A DNA stretch of 64,000 nucleotides, taken from Pelotomaculum thermopropionicum SI (lineage in GTDB: Bacteria; Bacillota; Desulfotomaculia; Desulfotomaculales; Pelotomaculaceae). The stretch lies in the NCBI GenBank assembly GCA_000010565.1, contig AP009389.1, forward strand, positions 868,001 to 932,000, given 5' to 3'. Shown here in pieces: positions 29,578 through 37,798 of this stretch; the stretch's first letter is position 1; the number at the start of each line of letters is the position of its first letter. The notes beneath the pieces were generated by a model. It was not told the DNA's origin, did no database searches, and was given only the letters and a program-made list of their open reading frames with translations. Position numbers and translations under genes: made by a program.

Positions 29578-30504
29578 ATGGAATGGCTGGAAATCACCGT
29601 GCGTACCCCTCCCGAAGGGGTTGAACTGGTTGCGGATATTTTTCAGGAGATCGGTACCGGCGGGGTTGTTATCGAAGATCCCGCCGTAATTTTTAAATAC
29701 GCCGGAGCAACCTGCCCCGAAGAATGGGCAGTGCCCGAAAGCGCGACGGCGGACGGCCTGCCCCGGGTTAAAGGTTACCTGCCGGCAGACGGCACCCAGT
29801 CAAAGCGCCTTGAGGAGCTAGCCGCAGTCCTGGCCCGCCTTTTGCCCGGCCCGGCCAGTGCGGTCAGTACCCGCACCGTGTCTGAAGAGGACTGGGCAAA
29901 CGCCTGGAAGAAGTATTATAAACCGGTGAGGGCGGGGCGTCGCCTGGTGGTCAAGCCTTCCTGGGAGGATTACCGGGCGGAAGAGGGAGATCTGGTTATC
30001 GAAATGGATCCCGGCATGGCTTTTGGCTCTGGCACCCACGCCACCACCTGCCTTTGCCTGCGGTTGCTGGAAAAATACGTCCGGCCGGGGGGCACGGTTT
30101 ACGATGTTGGAACCGGCTCGGGCGTACTGGCTGTAGCCGCGGCCAGGCTTGGCGCGGGGCGGGTGGTGGCTGTCGATATCGACCCGTTGGCCTGCCGGGT
30201 GGCCGCCGGGAATGCGGAAAGGAACGGCGTGGCCGGCAAGGTGCAGGTTGTGCAGGGAAACCTGCTGGAGAAAGTGGAGGGCAGGGCCGATCTGGTGGTT
30301 GCCAACATCATTGCCGACGTCATTGCTGCATTTGCCCCGGAGGCGGCCGGCGCCCTGGCTCCGGGCGGGGTGCTGATCGCTTCGGGCATTATCGAGGAAA
30401 AAGCCGGCCTGGTTGTGTGTGCCCTGGAGGCGGCCGGGCTGGCGGTGTGCGAACGGGATGAGGAAGGCCGATGGGTGGCGCTGGCGGCAAGGCTAAAGGC
30501 GTAA
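29578..30504 (+). CDS. prmA: Ribosomal protein L11 methyltransferase
   Basis: PrmA trimethylates ribosomal protein L11. Its 308 residues hold the N-terminal substrate domain, then DPGMAFGSGTHATT and the SAM-binding loop YDVGTGSGVLAVAAARLGA, with VVANIIADVI as the NPP-like catalytic region. ATG 29578 follows AAGGTGACC. The order dnaJ-prmA-rsmE-mtaB is the Bacillus yqeTUV arrangement, so these genes probably form one operon. Confidence 0.95.
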   Translation: MEWLEITVRTPPEGVELVADIFQEIGTGGVVIEDPAVIFKYAGATCPEEWAVPESATADGLPRVKGYLPADGTQSKRLEELAAVLARLLPGPASAVSTRTVSEEDWANAWKKYYKPVRAGRRLVVKPSWEDYRAEEGDLVIEMDPGMAFGSGTHATTCLCLRLLEKYVRPGGTVYDVGTGSGVLAVAAARLGAGRVVAVDIDPLACRVAAGNAERNGVAGKVQVVQGNLLEKVEGRADLVVANIIADVIAAFAPEAAGALAPGGVLIASGIIEEKAGLVVCALEAAGLAVCERDEEGRWVALAARLKA

Positions 30505-30556
30505 GCAGAACCAAAAGGCCTGTTTTGGAAATCTATTTTTTGCCGGAGACAAAAGC

Positions 30557-31306
30557 ATGCCTCGTTTTTTTGTTTCTCCAGAACAAATTAAAGATGGACG
30601 CATTATTATCACCGGGCCGGACGTCGTGCATATAACCAGGGTTCTTCGCCTGGGCAGAGGGGACTGCCTGACCGTTCTCGACGGCCGGGGCAGGTCTTAT
30701 GAGGCGGTTATAGAGAAGGCCGGTGCGGCGGAGGTCGTCTGCGTGGCAGGAAGTGTAACCGCTGCAGGCGGGTTGCCTGCGGTAAAAGTTACCCTGGTGC
30801 AGGGCATCCCCAGGGGCGACAAAATGGATTTCATCGTCCAGAAGGGTACCGAGCTTGGTATGCACCGGCTGATTCCGCTTATATGCCGGCGGTCCGTGGT
30901 TAAACTGGAGGGAGACAAATCTTTCCGGCGGCTCGAGCGCTGGCGGCGGATTGCCCTGGAAGCATCCAAGCAGTGCCGCCGCCCCGATGTGCCGGAGGTG
31001 GACGCACCTGCCGGCTGGGACCGGGTGCTGGCCGGCATGCCGCCGGAGGCGGCGGCCCTGATTCCCTGGGAAGAGGAGGACGGGGAAACGCTGAAGGATT
31101 TCCTGCGGCGAAGCTTACCGAAAGAAGAGGTTTACGTTTTTATCGGGCCCGAAGGGGGGTTTGACCCCGGCGAGGTGGACAAGGCCCGGGCGGTGGGCGT
31201 CCGTCCCGTTACCCTGGGGCCGCGCATCCTGCGCACCGAAACCGCCGGCCTGGCGGTCCTGGTGATGGTTCTGTACCAATGGGGCGATCTTGGAGGTAAT
31301 GGCTGA
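30557..31306 (+). CDS. rsmE: 16S rRNA (uracil(1498)-N3)-methyltransferase
   Basis: A 249-residue SPOUT-class RNA methyltransferase acting on U1498 of 16S rRNA. It has the N-terminal PUA-like segment (MPRFFVSPEQI) and the C-terminal SPOUT knot (VFIGPEGGFDPGEVDKA, TLGPRILRTETAGLAVL). ATG 30557 follows GGAGACAAAA. Its TGA overlaps the mtaB ATG by one base. Confidence 0.95.
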   Translation: MPRFFVSPEQIKDGRIIITGPDVVHITRVLRLGRGDCLTVLDGRGRSYEAVIEKAGAAEVVCVAGSVTAAGGLPAVKVTLVQGIPRGDKMDFIVQKGTELGMHRLIPLICRRSVVKLEGDKSFRRLERWRRIALEASKQCRRPDVPEVDAPAGWDRVLAGMPPEAAALIPWEEEDGETLKDFLRRSLPKEEVYVFIGPEGGFDPGEVDKARAVGVRPVTLGPRILRTETAGLAVLVMVLYQWGDLGGNG

Positions 31307-32617
31307 TGGCTGAAAAAAGGGTGGCAATCCACACCCTGGGATGCAAGGTCAACCAGTACGAATCGGCCTCCCTAGCCGGGCTTTTCCTGGAACGGGGCTA
31401 CCGGCTGGTGGGCTTTGACGATGAGGCCGACGTGTACATCATTAACACCTGCACGGTGACCCACCTGGGAGACCGCAAGTCCCGGCAGTTGATCCGCCGG
31501 GCCTCAAGGACAAACCCCGCCGCGCTGATTGCCGTGACCGGCTGTTACGCCCAGACCAGCCCGGGCGAAATTGCGAAAATTCCCGGCGTCGATCTGGTAA
31601 TAGGTACCAGGGACCGGGCCAGGCTGGTCGATCTGGTGGAAACCGCAGTCAAGGGAAAGGGCCCGCTTTGCGCGGTCGGCGAGCACGTGGCCGGTGAAGA
31701 GTTTGAAGAGGTCCGCGCCCTGCCCGTCCAGGGGAGGGTGAGGGCATTTTTAAAAATCCAGGAAGGCTGCGACAATTTTTGCACATACTGCATAATCCCT
31801 TACGCCAGGGGCCCCATGCGCAGCAGGCGCCCGGAGAGGGTGCTGGAGGAGGCGCGGGAACTGGTTAGGTCCGGTTACAAAGAGATAGTTCTCACCGGCA
31901 TCCGCACCGGGGCCTACGGGCGGGACCTGGGCGAAAGCCTTACCCTGGCCGGGCTTATGCGCGACCTGGCCGGCGTTTCCGGACTGCTGAGGCTGCGCCT
32001 GAGCTCGATTGAGCCAGTCGACATCACTGACGAGCTGATCCAAACCATGGCCGGCCTGGAGGTTTTCTGCCGGCATTTGCACGTGCCTGCAGAGCGGCGA
32101 CGACGCCGTCCTGAAAAGGATGGGGCGCCGCTACACCGCCTGGGAGTATTACCGGCTGGCCGAAGTTTTGCGCGAAAACCTGCCCGGCCTGGGCCTTACC
32201 ACCGATGTGATGGTAGGCTTTCCAGGGGAGACCGGTGAGAACTTTGCCAATACCTGCAGGTTCATTGAAAAGGTGTCTTTCAGCAGGCTGCACGTTTTCA
32301 AGTTTTCCCCCCGCAGGGGGACGCCTGCCGCAGGGTTTGGGGACCAGGTGGAGCCGCCGGTCAAGGAAGAGCGCAGCCGCGCCCTGCTGGAGCTGGGAGA
32401 AAAGCTCTCGGCCCGATTTGCCTCGTTGCACATCGGCCTTGAGCTGGACGTTCTGGCCGAGCAGCCCTTTCAGGAGAGAAGCGGCCTGTACGAGGGGCTG
32501 ACCGGCAATTACCTGAGGGTTGTTTTCCCCGGAAATGACGAACTTAAGGGAAAAATAGTCAGGGTGAAGGCCGAAAAGCTCAGGGACGGCCTTCTGGAGG
32601 GCAGCATTATTATTTGA
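31306..32617 (+). pseudogene. mtaB: tRNA t6A37 methylthiotransferase MtaB, split by a frameshift
   Basis: MtaB adds the methylthio group to N6-threonylcarbamoyladenosine at position 37 of tRNAs. The N-terminal half has the three UPF0004 cysteines (HTLGCKVNQ, NTCTVT, TGCYAQ) and the radical SAM motif CDNFCTYC. After CRHLHVP the frame breaks at about 32088. Reading on gives an arginine-rich tail ending at 32238, whereas the correct continuation QSGDDAVLKRMGRR through VGFPGETGENF and the TRAM domain lies in another frame to 32617. The sequence CCTGCAG stands where CCTCTGCAG would restore the frame, so 2 nt appear missing. The cause could be a sequencing error, a true mutation or, less likely, recoding. 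No slippery site is evident. Confidence 0.9.
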
Positions 32618-32696
32618 CGGGGCTGCAGGATTTGTTTCCATTGATGTTGAATAAAAACATCAGCCTGTTCAATTGCAAGGGGGAGGAGGTGGGAAA

Positions 32697-33041
32697 ATGC
32701 AGGACTGCATATTTTGTAAGATAGTTAACAGGGAGCTGCCCTCGGACGTGGTCTATGAAAACGAGGATATCCTGGTTTTTAAGGACATTAAACCGGAGGC
32801 CCCGGTCCACCTTCTGTTAATTCCGAAAAAACACATCCCCAGTTTGCTTGATCTGAGCGAAGAGGACGCCGGGGTGATAGGGCAGATCCAGCTTGCCGCC
32901 TCCCGTTTGGCCCGCGAGATGGGGCTGGCGGAAAGGGGTTTCCGCCTGGTGAATAACTGCGGCCGCGATTCCGGCCAAGTGGTAATGCATGTTCATTACC
33001 ATCTTCTTGCGGGAAGGCCGTTTAAATGGCCCCCCGGCTAG
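32697..33041 (+). CDS. HIT-family nucleotide-binding protein
   Basis: A 114-residue histidine-triad hydrolase of the Hint/PKCI type, acting on nucleoside phosphoramidates or similar nucleotides. It begins [15 protein letters not shown] and ends with the triad [12 protein letters not shown]. The zinc-type cysteines CIFC are present. ATG 32697 lies after GGAGGAGGTGGG; the frame is open to 32673 but those residues are the SD itself. Confidence 0.94.
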   Translation: MQDCIFCKIVNRELPSDVVYENEDILVFKDIKPEAPVHLLLIPKKHIPSLLDLSEEDAGVIGQIQLAASRLAREMGLAERGFRLVNNCGRDSGQVVMHVHYHLLAGRPFKWPPG

Positions 33042-33070
33042 TTGACTTGTGCTTTGGCGGGCTGTATAAT
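33042..33070 (+). promoter_or_regulatory. SigA-type promoter for rpsU
   Basis: TTGACT (33042-33047) and a perfect TATAAT (33065-33070) are 17 bp apart, directly after the HIT gene stop. About 85 nt of leader follows before rpsU. Confidence 0.85.
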
Positions 33071-33154
33071 GGTAGGGTGTTTGTTTTCTGTAGTTTTAAT
33101 GTTTTCAGAAAAAGGTTGCGGTTTTATGGTTTTGGCGGAGGGAGGGAAAGTAAA

Positions 33155-33331
33155 GTGGCGGAAGTAAGAGTGGGAAAAAATGAAACACTGGACAGTGCCC
33201 TCCGGCGCTTCAAGCGTAGCTGTCAGAAGTCTGGTGTGTTGGCTGAGGCAAGAAAGCACGAACACTACGAAAAACCTAGCGTTCGCAGGAAGAAGAAGTC
33301 GGAAGCGGCAAGAAAGCGGAGGTATCATTGA
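33155..33331 (+). CDS. rpsU: 30S ribosomal protein S21
   Basis: A 58-residue small-subunit protein. It begins at GTG 33155 with GGAGGGAGGG upstream and reads [18 protein letters not shown] onward to a basic tail ([17 protein letters not shown]). The frame is open to 33026 but the extra 43 residues do not belong to S21. It has its own promoter and a strong terminator. In Bacillus yqeY and then the yqf genes follow; here an accessory minus-strand segment intervenes. Confidence 0.97.
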   Translation: MAEVRVGKNETLDSALRRFKRSCQKSGVLAEARKHEHYEKPSVRRKKKSEAARKRRYH

Positions 33332-33353
33332 TATAAACTGAACGGGCAAAAAC

Positions 33354-33384
33354 AATGCTTGGCATACGGCGCCAAGCATTTTTT
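33354..33384 (+). terminator. Intrinsic terminator of rpsU
   Basis: AATGCTTGGC (33354-33363) and GCCAAGCATT (33371-33380) form a perfect 10-bp stem with a 7-nt loop, followed by TTTT. Confidence 0.92.
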
Positions 33385-33426
33385 AATTGAGGGCTTTGCC
33401 TCTGCAGCCGCTATTCCGTTATTGAA

Positions 33427-34689
33427 TTATTGAATCCGGCCTGTGCCGATCATTCTGGAAAGCCGCCGGGTTTCCTGGCAAACCGCCCAGAAAAGGCAGT
33501 TTTCCTCCGATGCGGTAAAATGGCTGCCGGTTTGCTCAAAGTTTACGGCGTAGCATCCCCCGGTGCATTTTCTTGAACACCGCTTGCAGTGCCGGGGCTG
33601 ATGGACGGCGGGGTGCCGGAAAGGCTCCAGCAGCTTTACGTCAATCCCCGAGTTTACGTTGCCTATTATATATTTGCCTGCTTCTTCAGTCAGGCCGAGC
33701 ATTTTTGAACAGGGGCTCACATCCCCGTTGGGCGCCACGGCCAGGGAGGTGCTGCCGGCCCGGCAGCCCCAAAACCCGTATTCGCTTTCATCTTTCTCAA
33801 ATTCTTCGATGAACAGCGGAATCCCCCGGCGCCTCAGGCGGTGGTAGTCCAGCAATATTTTCACCAGGCCGAGGCCGTACCGTTCTACCTGCTCCCTGGT
33901 CCAGCGCCTTGCACCCTGGGCCGGGGCGATTATGAACTGGTTAATTCCCATGCCAACCAGCACGCTGTAGTCCTCCCACATTGTATCTACAGCTTCGGTG
34001 CTGACGGTCATTCTCGCCCCCAGCCAGGGCTGGTACTTTTTAATGAGCGGGATCAGGCCGGCTATTTTGTGCCAGGTGCCTTCCCCGCTTTTGGTCCGGC
34101 GGTAGCGGTCGTGGGTAGCCGGCCCGCCGTCGATGCTGAGAAGCATGCCGATTTTATGTGAGGCAAAGAATTTCAAGATGTCTTCATTGATCAGGGTGCC
34201 GTTGGTGGTTACCGACCAGGTGACGCCCAGATTCCGCTTCCCGGCGGCTTCCAGAGCATAGGGCACTATTTTTTTAATCAGTTCGAACTCCAGCAGGGGC
34301 TCGCCGCCTATTAAAGTGATGTTGACGGCCGGATACGCCGCCCGCTCTACCAGCAGGTCAACGGCATTTTTGGCCGTGGCGAAAGTCATCCGGCCGGCCG
34401 GGCTTTTGTCGTGAATAAAGCAGTACTCGCAGGCCAGATTGCAGTTAAAGGTCAGGTTCAGCTCAATTCCCGCCAGGCCCGGCCAGACCGGCTCCGGCCC
34501 GGGCTTTATAAAAGAAGCAAGCTTTTCGGCGTCTTCCGGCCTTATCAGAAAGTTTTCCGCCAGGGCTGCGGCAAGAGCCCGGGGGGAGTACCCGGGGTTG
34601 GTTCCGGTGTACTCCCCGATAAAAGCTGTAACCGAATTTAACCAGGTGTTCCGAATTGACGGCGTTTTGACGTTTCTTTGCCCTCTCAT
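33427..34689 (-). CDS. Radical SAM/SPASM peptide-maturase-like enzyme
   Basis: A 420-residue radical SAM enzyme. Residues 83-90 read CNLACEYC (CxxxCxxC). A (S/T)xGGEP-type motif appears as LIGGEPLLEF. The C-terminal SPASM-type cysteine cluster includes NGDVSPCSKM, CKRCSRKCTGGC and a final ENCLFWAVC, ligands for auxiliary iron-sulfur clusters as in sactipeptide, ranthipeptide and quinohemoprotein maturases. The first ~70 residues could be a RiPP recognition element or peptide-binding region. Its ATG overlaps the TGA of the Cys-rich protein gene (ATGA), so the two are made together. That protein is the obvious substrate; thioether formation at its cysteines is inferred. Confidence 0.88.
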   Translation of the reverse strand: MRGQRNVKTPSIRNTWLNSVTAFIGEYTGTNPGYSPRALAAALAENFLIRPEDAEKLASFIKPGPEPVWPGLAGIELNLTFNCNLACEYCFIHDKSPAGRMTFATAKNAVDLLVERAAYPAVNITLIGGEPLLEFELIKKIVPYALEAAGKRNLGVTWSVTTNGTLINEDILKFFASHKIGMLLSIDGGPATHDRYRRTKSGEGTWHKIAGLIPLIKKYQPWLGARMTVSTEAVDTMWEDYSVLVGMGINQFIIAPAQGARRWTREQVERYGLGLVKILLDYHRLRRRGIPLFIEEFEKDESEYGFWGCRAGSTSLAVAPNGDVSPCSKMLGLTEEAGKYIIGNVNSGIDVKLLEPFRHPAVHQPRHCKRCSRKCTGGCYAVNFEQTGSHFTASEENCLFWAVCQETRRLSRMIGTGRIQ

Positions 34690-35615
34690 TTGTTTTTGTC
34701 CTGCTCTTCTTTTTTAACCGAGAGCTCTGTCGGCGGCAGCGGCTGGGACAGGGGCGCCCCCGGTGCGGATGCCGTCCCCGGCGGCCCCGCTACGCCGATG
34801 AACTGCTGGCCGGGGCAGATGAAGCCTCCCGGGGCAGGACAGACCGAGCCTCCGAACTGGAACGGCCTGCACTGGAACTGAAATGGTCCGCAGGTCGGCA
34901 GGAACGGGAAGGGAACGCAGGGCAGCCCGAACTGGAAGGGCCCGCAGGGCTGGCCGAACTGGAACGGCCTGCACTGGAACTGGAAGGGCCCGCAGGGCTG
35001 GCCGAACTGGAAGGGGCCGCAGAAGAAAGCCGGGCAGCCGCCGCCCTGGGGAAAGCCGGGAACGTAGCTGCCCGGGCAGGCAAAGGAAAAAGTGCAGGTG
35101 TCGGGCGGCCTGCAGATATAGCTCTGGGCGCAGGTGAAACCGGGAAAGGCGGTGCAGGCGATCTGGGCTTTTGCCTCTTCGTACCCGCCCTGGCCGGGAA
35201 CTGCCGCCCCGCTCCCCGGCATGAAACCGTAAAACTCCGTTATGCAAGGAACCCCGCCGCCGCTCAGGTCGACAAAGCTGCCCGGACAGATAAAACCGGC
35301 AAAGCAGGAATGCGGCGGCCGGCAGGTGTAGCTGACGGGACAGCTAAAGCCTGCCGCGCTCAGGCACACGTACTGGGCTTTGGCACTTTCCCTCAATTTT
35401 TCCGCAATGTCCTTCATTTCATCTTCCGTTAGGGAGCGGGCGGCCGGTTCCCAGACAATCTGAACGGCATTTAGCGGAATGGTGGCGGTTCCCTCGTCCG
35501 TTCCCAGGCGCACAAACTGTTCATCCGCTGCGAGCACCGTCCCTGTTACCACTCTTCCGTTTACCAGTTCAAGAACGACTTTTTTCCCCTGGTTTGCCTG
35601 AAGCTGTGCTAACAA
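34686..35615 (-). CDS. 21-cysteine repeat protein with Sm-like N-terminus, candidate RiPP precursor
   Basis: A 309-residue protein. The frame opens at TTG 35624, but TTG 35615 is 8 nt from AGAAAGGGG and is preferred. Residues about 5-60 resemble an Sm/Hfq-like barrel (KKVVLELVNGRVVTGTVLAAD, then IPLNAVQIVWEP). A helix ending AKAQ leads to two homologous Cys modules sharing GF(S/T)C, CRPP, (S/T)C and CPGS(F/Y)V. A short run of C(G/R/V)PF(Q/P)F units follows and a proline-rich, charged end closes the chain. There are 21 cysteines in all, most spaced 4-9 apart. No signal peptide is visible. It is coupled to a radical SAM/SPASM gene, which suggests post-translational cross-linking. A spore-coat structural role is an alternative. 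I know no named family for it. Confidence 0.82.
   Translation of the reverse strand: MLAQLQANQGKKVVLELVNGRVVTGTVLAADEQFVRLGTDEGTATIPLNAVQIVWEPAARSLTEDEMKDIAEKLRESAKAQYVCLSAAGFSCPVSYTCRPPHSCFAGFICPGSFVDLSGGGVPCITEFYGFMPGSGAAVPGQGGYEEAKAQIACTAFPGFTCAQSYICRPPDTCTFSFACPGSYVPGFPQGGGCPAFFCGPFQFGQPCGPFQFQCRPFQFGQPCGPFQFGLPCVPFPFLPTCGPFQFQCRPFQFGGSVCPAPGGFICPGQQFIGVAGPPGTASAPGAPLSQPLPPTELSVKKEEQDKNK
34852..35021 (-). repeat. In-frame tandem repeats coding CxPFQF units
   Basis: The minus strand encodes seven successive units of seven or nine residues, alternating C(G/V)PFQFGQP-like and CRPFQF-like forms. At DNA level, blocks such as CCGAACTGGAA and GGCCCGCAGGGCTGG recur almost unchanged. The repeats stay in frame and preserve the Cys-Pro-Phe pattern, so expansion and contraction would change unit number without breaking the protein. 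Confidence 0.85.
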
Positions 35616-35724
35616 AACAAGCAACCCCTTTCTGGGTTTTTCATCCTTATAAGTCAGACTATGCTAGGACGTTTCGTTTTGTTAATGCAAATCGCATGTA
35701 ACAAGGGTGTAAGCGTAAAAAAAT

Positions 35725-35748
35725 CCCCACCTAGCATACGAGGTGGGG
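35725..35748 (-). terminator. Terminator of the amidase-like operon
   Basis: CCCCACCT (35725-35732) and AGGTGGGG (35741-35748) make an 8-bp stem with an 8-nt loop. On the minus strand it is followed by GGGGATTTTTTT. It ends transcription arriving from 37107-35859 and separates that pair from the Cys-rich protein operon. Confidence 0.8.
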
Positions 35749-35858
35749 CTAAGAGATAGGCTTATTTATTGACCCGGCAAGCAGGAATGATGGAACTTGA
35801 ATACGTAGATGAGCCAGAGTTTCGTTCACAGTGCTTTAGCCGGTTAAAAAGGATTTTT

Positions 35859-36443
35859 TTACTTTACAGGTATAATTCTGGTTCTACTAGAATCAAGGTC
35901 AGGCCCGCCATCTATGTTAGTGATTTTCCAACCATCAGCAGTCTTTTCTAATGTATAAATATATGTGCCTTTGCCATCTAATCTAACATCTACAAGCTGT
36001 CCGTTTCTATTTTCCCTGTGAACTAGATACTTATAAACATCCGCTGTGACCTCTGCCCCGGTTTCAGTATAATTTAATCTAATTATATTAATTTTAGATA
36101 CTCCACCATCAACACAATTTCTTGAAATTGGCCTTGAAAAGTGGTAGTTTACTACATTTATCATGGAGCTATGGGCGTTACCACCAAATAAGTTGTCGAT
36201 GTCTTTTAAATTCTGTTCAAGCATTTGTTTCTTTGCTGATTCAGGTAAATCCTTAATATTTCCTATGTATTCACTAGGGGGTATTGTTATTCGCTGTATC
36301 ATTGTTTCAGCCTGTCTTATTAAATTGATAATTTCTTGATTCGACGCCGAAGAATATTTTGTGTTAAAAAAGCAGACTGCTGATATTATAAGCAAAAGCG
36401 CTATTATGAGAAAATATAATTTTTTATTTTTAAAAGACATCAC
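35859..36443 (-). CDS. Membrane-anchored or secreted protein of unknown function
   Basis: A 194-residue protein with an N-terminal hydrophobic segment (KLYFLIIALLLIISAVCFF, residues 8-26). The exported body has alternating beta/alpha character, ending with a compact region (GTYIYTLEKTADGWKITNID) that recalls NTF2-like or DUF4829-type extracellular domains. I do not recognise the family. The gene is strongly AT-rich with A/T-ending codons, unlike the backbone. It lies 22 nt after the amidase-like gene on the same strand and shares its terminator, so they are probably co-transcribed and recently acquired. Confidence 0.75.
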   Translation of the reverse strand: MMSFKNKKLYFLIIALLLIISAVCFFNTKYSSASNQEIINLIRQAETMIQRITIPPSEYIGNIKDLPESAKKQMLEQNLKDIDNLFGGNAHSSMINVVNYHFSRPISRNCVDGGVSKINIIRLNYTETGAEVTADVYKYLVHRENRNGQLVDVRLDGKGTYIYTLEKTADGWKITNIDGGPDLDSSRTRIIPVK

Positions 36444-36465
36444 TTTATACTCCTCTCATACATAT

Positions 36466-37107
36466 TTAACCATTTAAATGAACACAGTATATACAAGTTC
36501 TGTACCAATCTTGATTAAGTGGATATAATGTCCATATTACATGATATCTATCGCTCGTATGTTGGTTTTGCAATGCACCTGTATATTCAGTATATTGGCA
36601 TGTGCCATTTGCTGCATAAAATGCCGCATGGTCTATAACTCCATTATTTGTCCAATCATAGTAAAACAAATCTCCTGTTTGAACCCCACTCGGATAAGGA
36701 TCATCGGGAGCAATATAACTACTAGCCACATAACCCCAATCAGGGCTGCTGTCAAGAACGATAAATGTTTCTTGGTTTGCTGACACAGACCACGTGTAGG
36801 TCCATGCATCGTCAGATGTTGAGGAGGTTCCTTTATTATTATACCACCATGAATACGGGTCATTTATTGTATTGTTTCCCCATCCGACAAACGAGTAACC
36901 ACCGGCTCTAAGACATTGAGATGTAAAATTTGCACAGTCAGCAGAAAAGCTCTTGTATGATGGATTTCTACCTAGTGCCCATGTGTTTGAGTATGATATT
37001 GCATCAGAACGGTTGTAAGCAAAAACATAGGAAGAGTTTGTTAGCATTAATATAAGTATAACAACTAGGGACAGTAATGGTTGTTTTTTTCTTCTCATCT
37101 TATACAT
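36466..37107 (-). CDS. Secreted amidase-like protein (Amidase_6 type)
   Basis: A 213-residue protein with a cleavable-looking signal peptide (basic start, then PLLSLVVILILMLTNSSYVFA). The mature part fits the Amidase_6 domain found in surface and secreted proteins of Firmicutes: YNRSDAISYSNTWA, then FSADCANFTSQCLRAGG with the presumed catalytic Cys, and DHAAFYAANG with the His. Such domains have an NlpC/P60-like papain fold and are thought to act on peptide bonds in the cell wall or on small amides. ATG 37107 (or an ATG three codons later) follows GGAGTGAATG. The low GC marks it as foreign to the backbone. The substrate is unknown. Confidence 0.83.
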   Translation of the reverse strand: MYKMRRKKQPLLSLVVILILMLTNSSYVFAYNRSDAISYSNTWALGRNPSYKSFSADCANFTSQCLRAGGYSFVGWGNNTINDPYSWWYNNKGTSSTSDDAWTYTWSVSANQETFIVLDSSPDWGYVASSYIAPDDPYPSGVQTGDLFYYDWTNNGVIDHAAFYAANGTCQYTEYTGALQNQHTSDRYHVIWTLYPLNQDWYRTCIYCVHLNG

Positions 37108-37507
37108 TCACTCCTCTAAAATCAATTATGTTATATGGTTTTCTAGAATCTTAAAATGAGCAAATAACAAGAACAAAAATTTATCTGAATTAAGTTGTCA
37201 AGGGGTTGACACTTTGGGAGTAAATGACAGCTCCCCTAACTCATTTCTAAAATGTTCTTGGTGAACCCAGAGGTTAATTTAAATCAAAGTGGTGCCAAAG
37301 GGAAGTCTTGGCGGCCGGTACAATTGAGAAACCGAGGGGGCGTAATTTATCAAAATCATGTTTCCGTAGCCGCCCCGTTGGTAGTCTCAAAGATGGCCAC
37401 ACGTTCATAGGAGCATTTTCTTTACCTGCAGGGAATGGTTTGAATGCCATTTAATAGTAATTTATCCTCCTCCGGGCGCATAGAATTGAGACAGGGGAGG
37501 GAATTTT
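37108..37507. other. 400-bp gap upstream of yqfC, right edge of the inserted segment
   Basis: The left half (to about 37200) is AT-rich and probably holds the promoter of the amidase-like gene. The right half returns to backbone composition. The stretch 37300-37450 can be read as an open plus-strand frame without a start and might be a decayed gene, but I recognise nothing. A possible SigE promoter for yqfC is at 37459-37486. Confidence 0.4.
37459..37486 (+). promoter_or_regulatory. Possible SigE-type promoter of yqfCD
   Basis: CATAGAAT at 37479-37486 resembles the SigE -10 element, and AATTTA lies 14 bp before it. In Bacillus yqfCD is expressed in the mother cell under SigE. The -35 match is weak. 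Confidence 0.35.
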
Positions 37508-37789
37508 ATGGCCTGGCGGGATTTTAAAAAGAAGGTAAAAAGGCAGTTTTCCGATTTTCTTGAAATTCCGGGCGACGTTGTGCTGGACATGCCAAGGATT
37601 ACCCTGGTTGGCAACATCCAGCTTCTGGTTGAAAACCACCGGGGAATAATTGAATACACGCCCGAAGGGGTCAGAATCAGCGTTGGGGAAGGTGAGCTGG
37701 CCGTAACCGGCGAGAATCTGGCCCTTCGCAACATAATCCCCGATGAGCTTTGCATAGAAGGCGTAATCCGGACCTTGAGCTTTATTTGA
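37508..37789 (+). CDS. yqfC: Sporulation protein YqfC
   Basis: A 93-residue YabP/YqfC-family protein, a small soluble mother-cell factor always found with yqfD. Hallmarks are the basic start (WRDFKKKVKRQF), LDMPRITLVGNIQLLVENHRGI and the end EGVIRTLSF. ATG 37508 follows GGGGAGG. The yqfD gene starts 9 nt downstream. This marks the return to the conserved backbone. Confidence 0.94.
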   Translation: MAWRDFKKKVKRQFSDFLEIPGDVVLDMPRITLVGNIQLLVENHRGIIEYTPEGVRISVGEGELAVTGENLALRNIIPDELCIEGVIRTLSFI

Positions 37790-37798
37790 GAAGGGGGG

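Noticed and set aside
34852-35021. Repeat block as a CRISPR array
   Set aside because: The units are 21-27 nt, contiguous without spacers, and stay in frame as CxPFQF codons. No cas genes are nearby.
37300-37450. Decayed gene or transposase fragment before yqfC
   Set aside because: A plus-strand frame is open for about 50 codons but has no start and no recognisable domain, so I only note it as intergenic.
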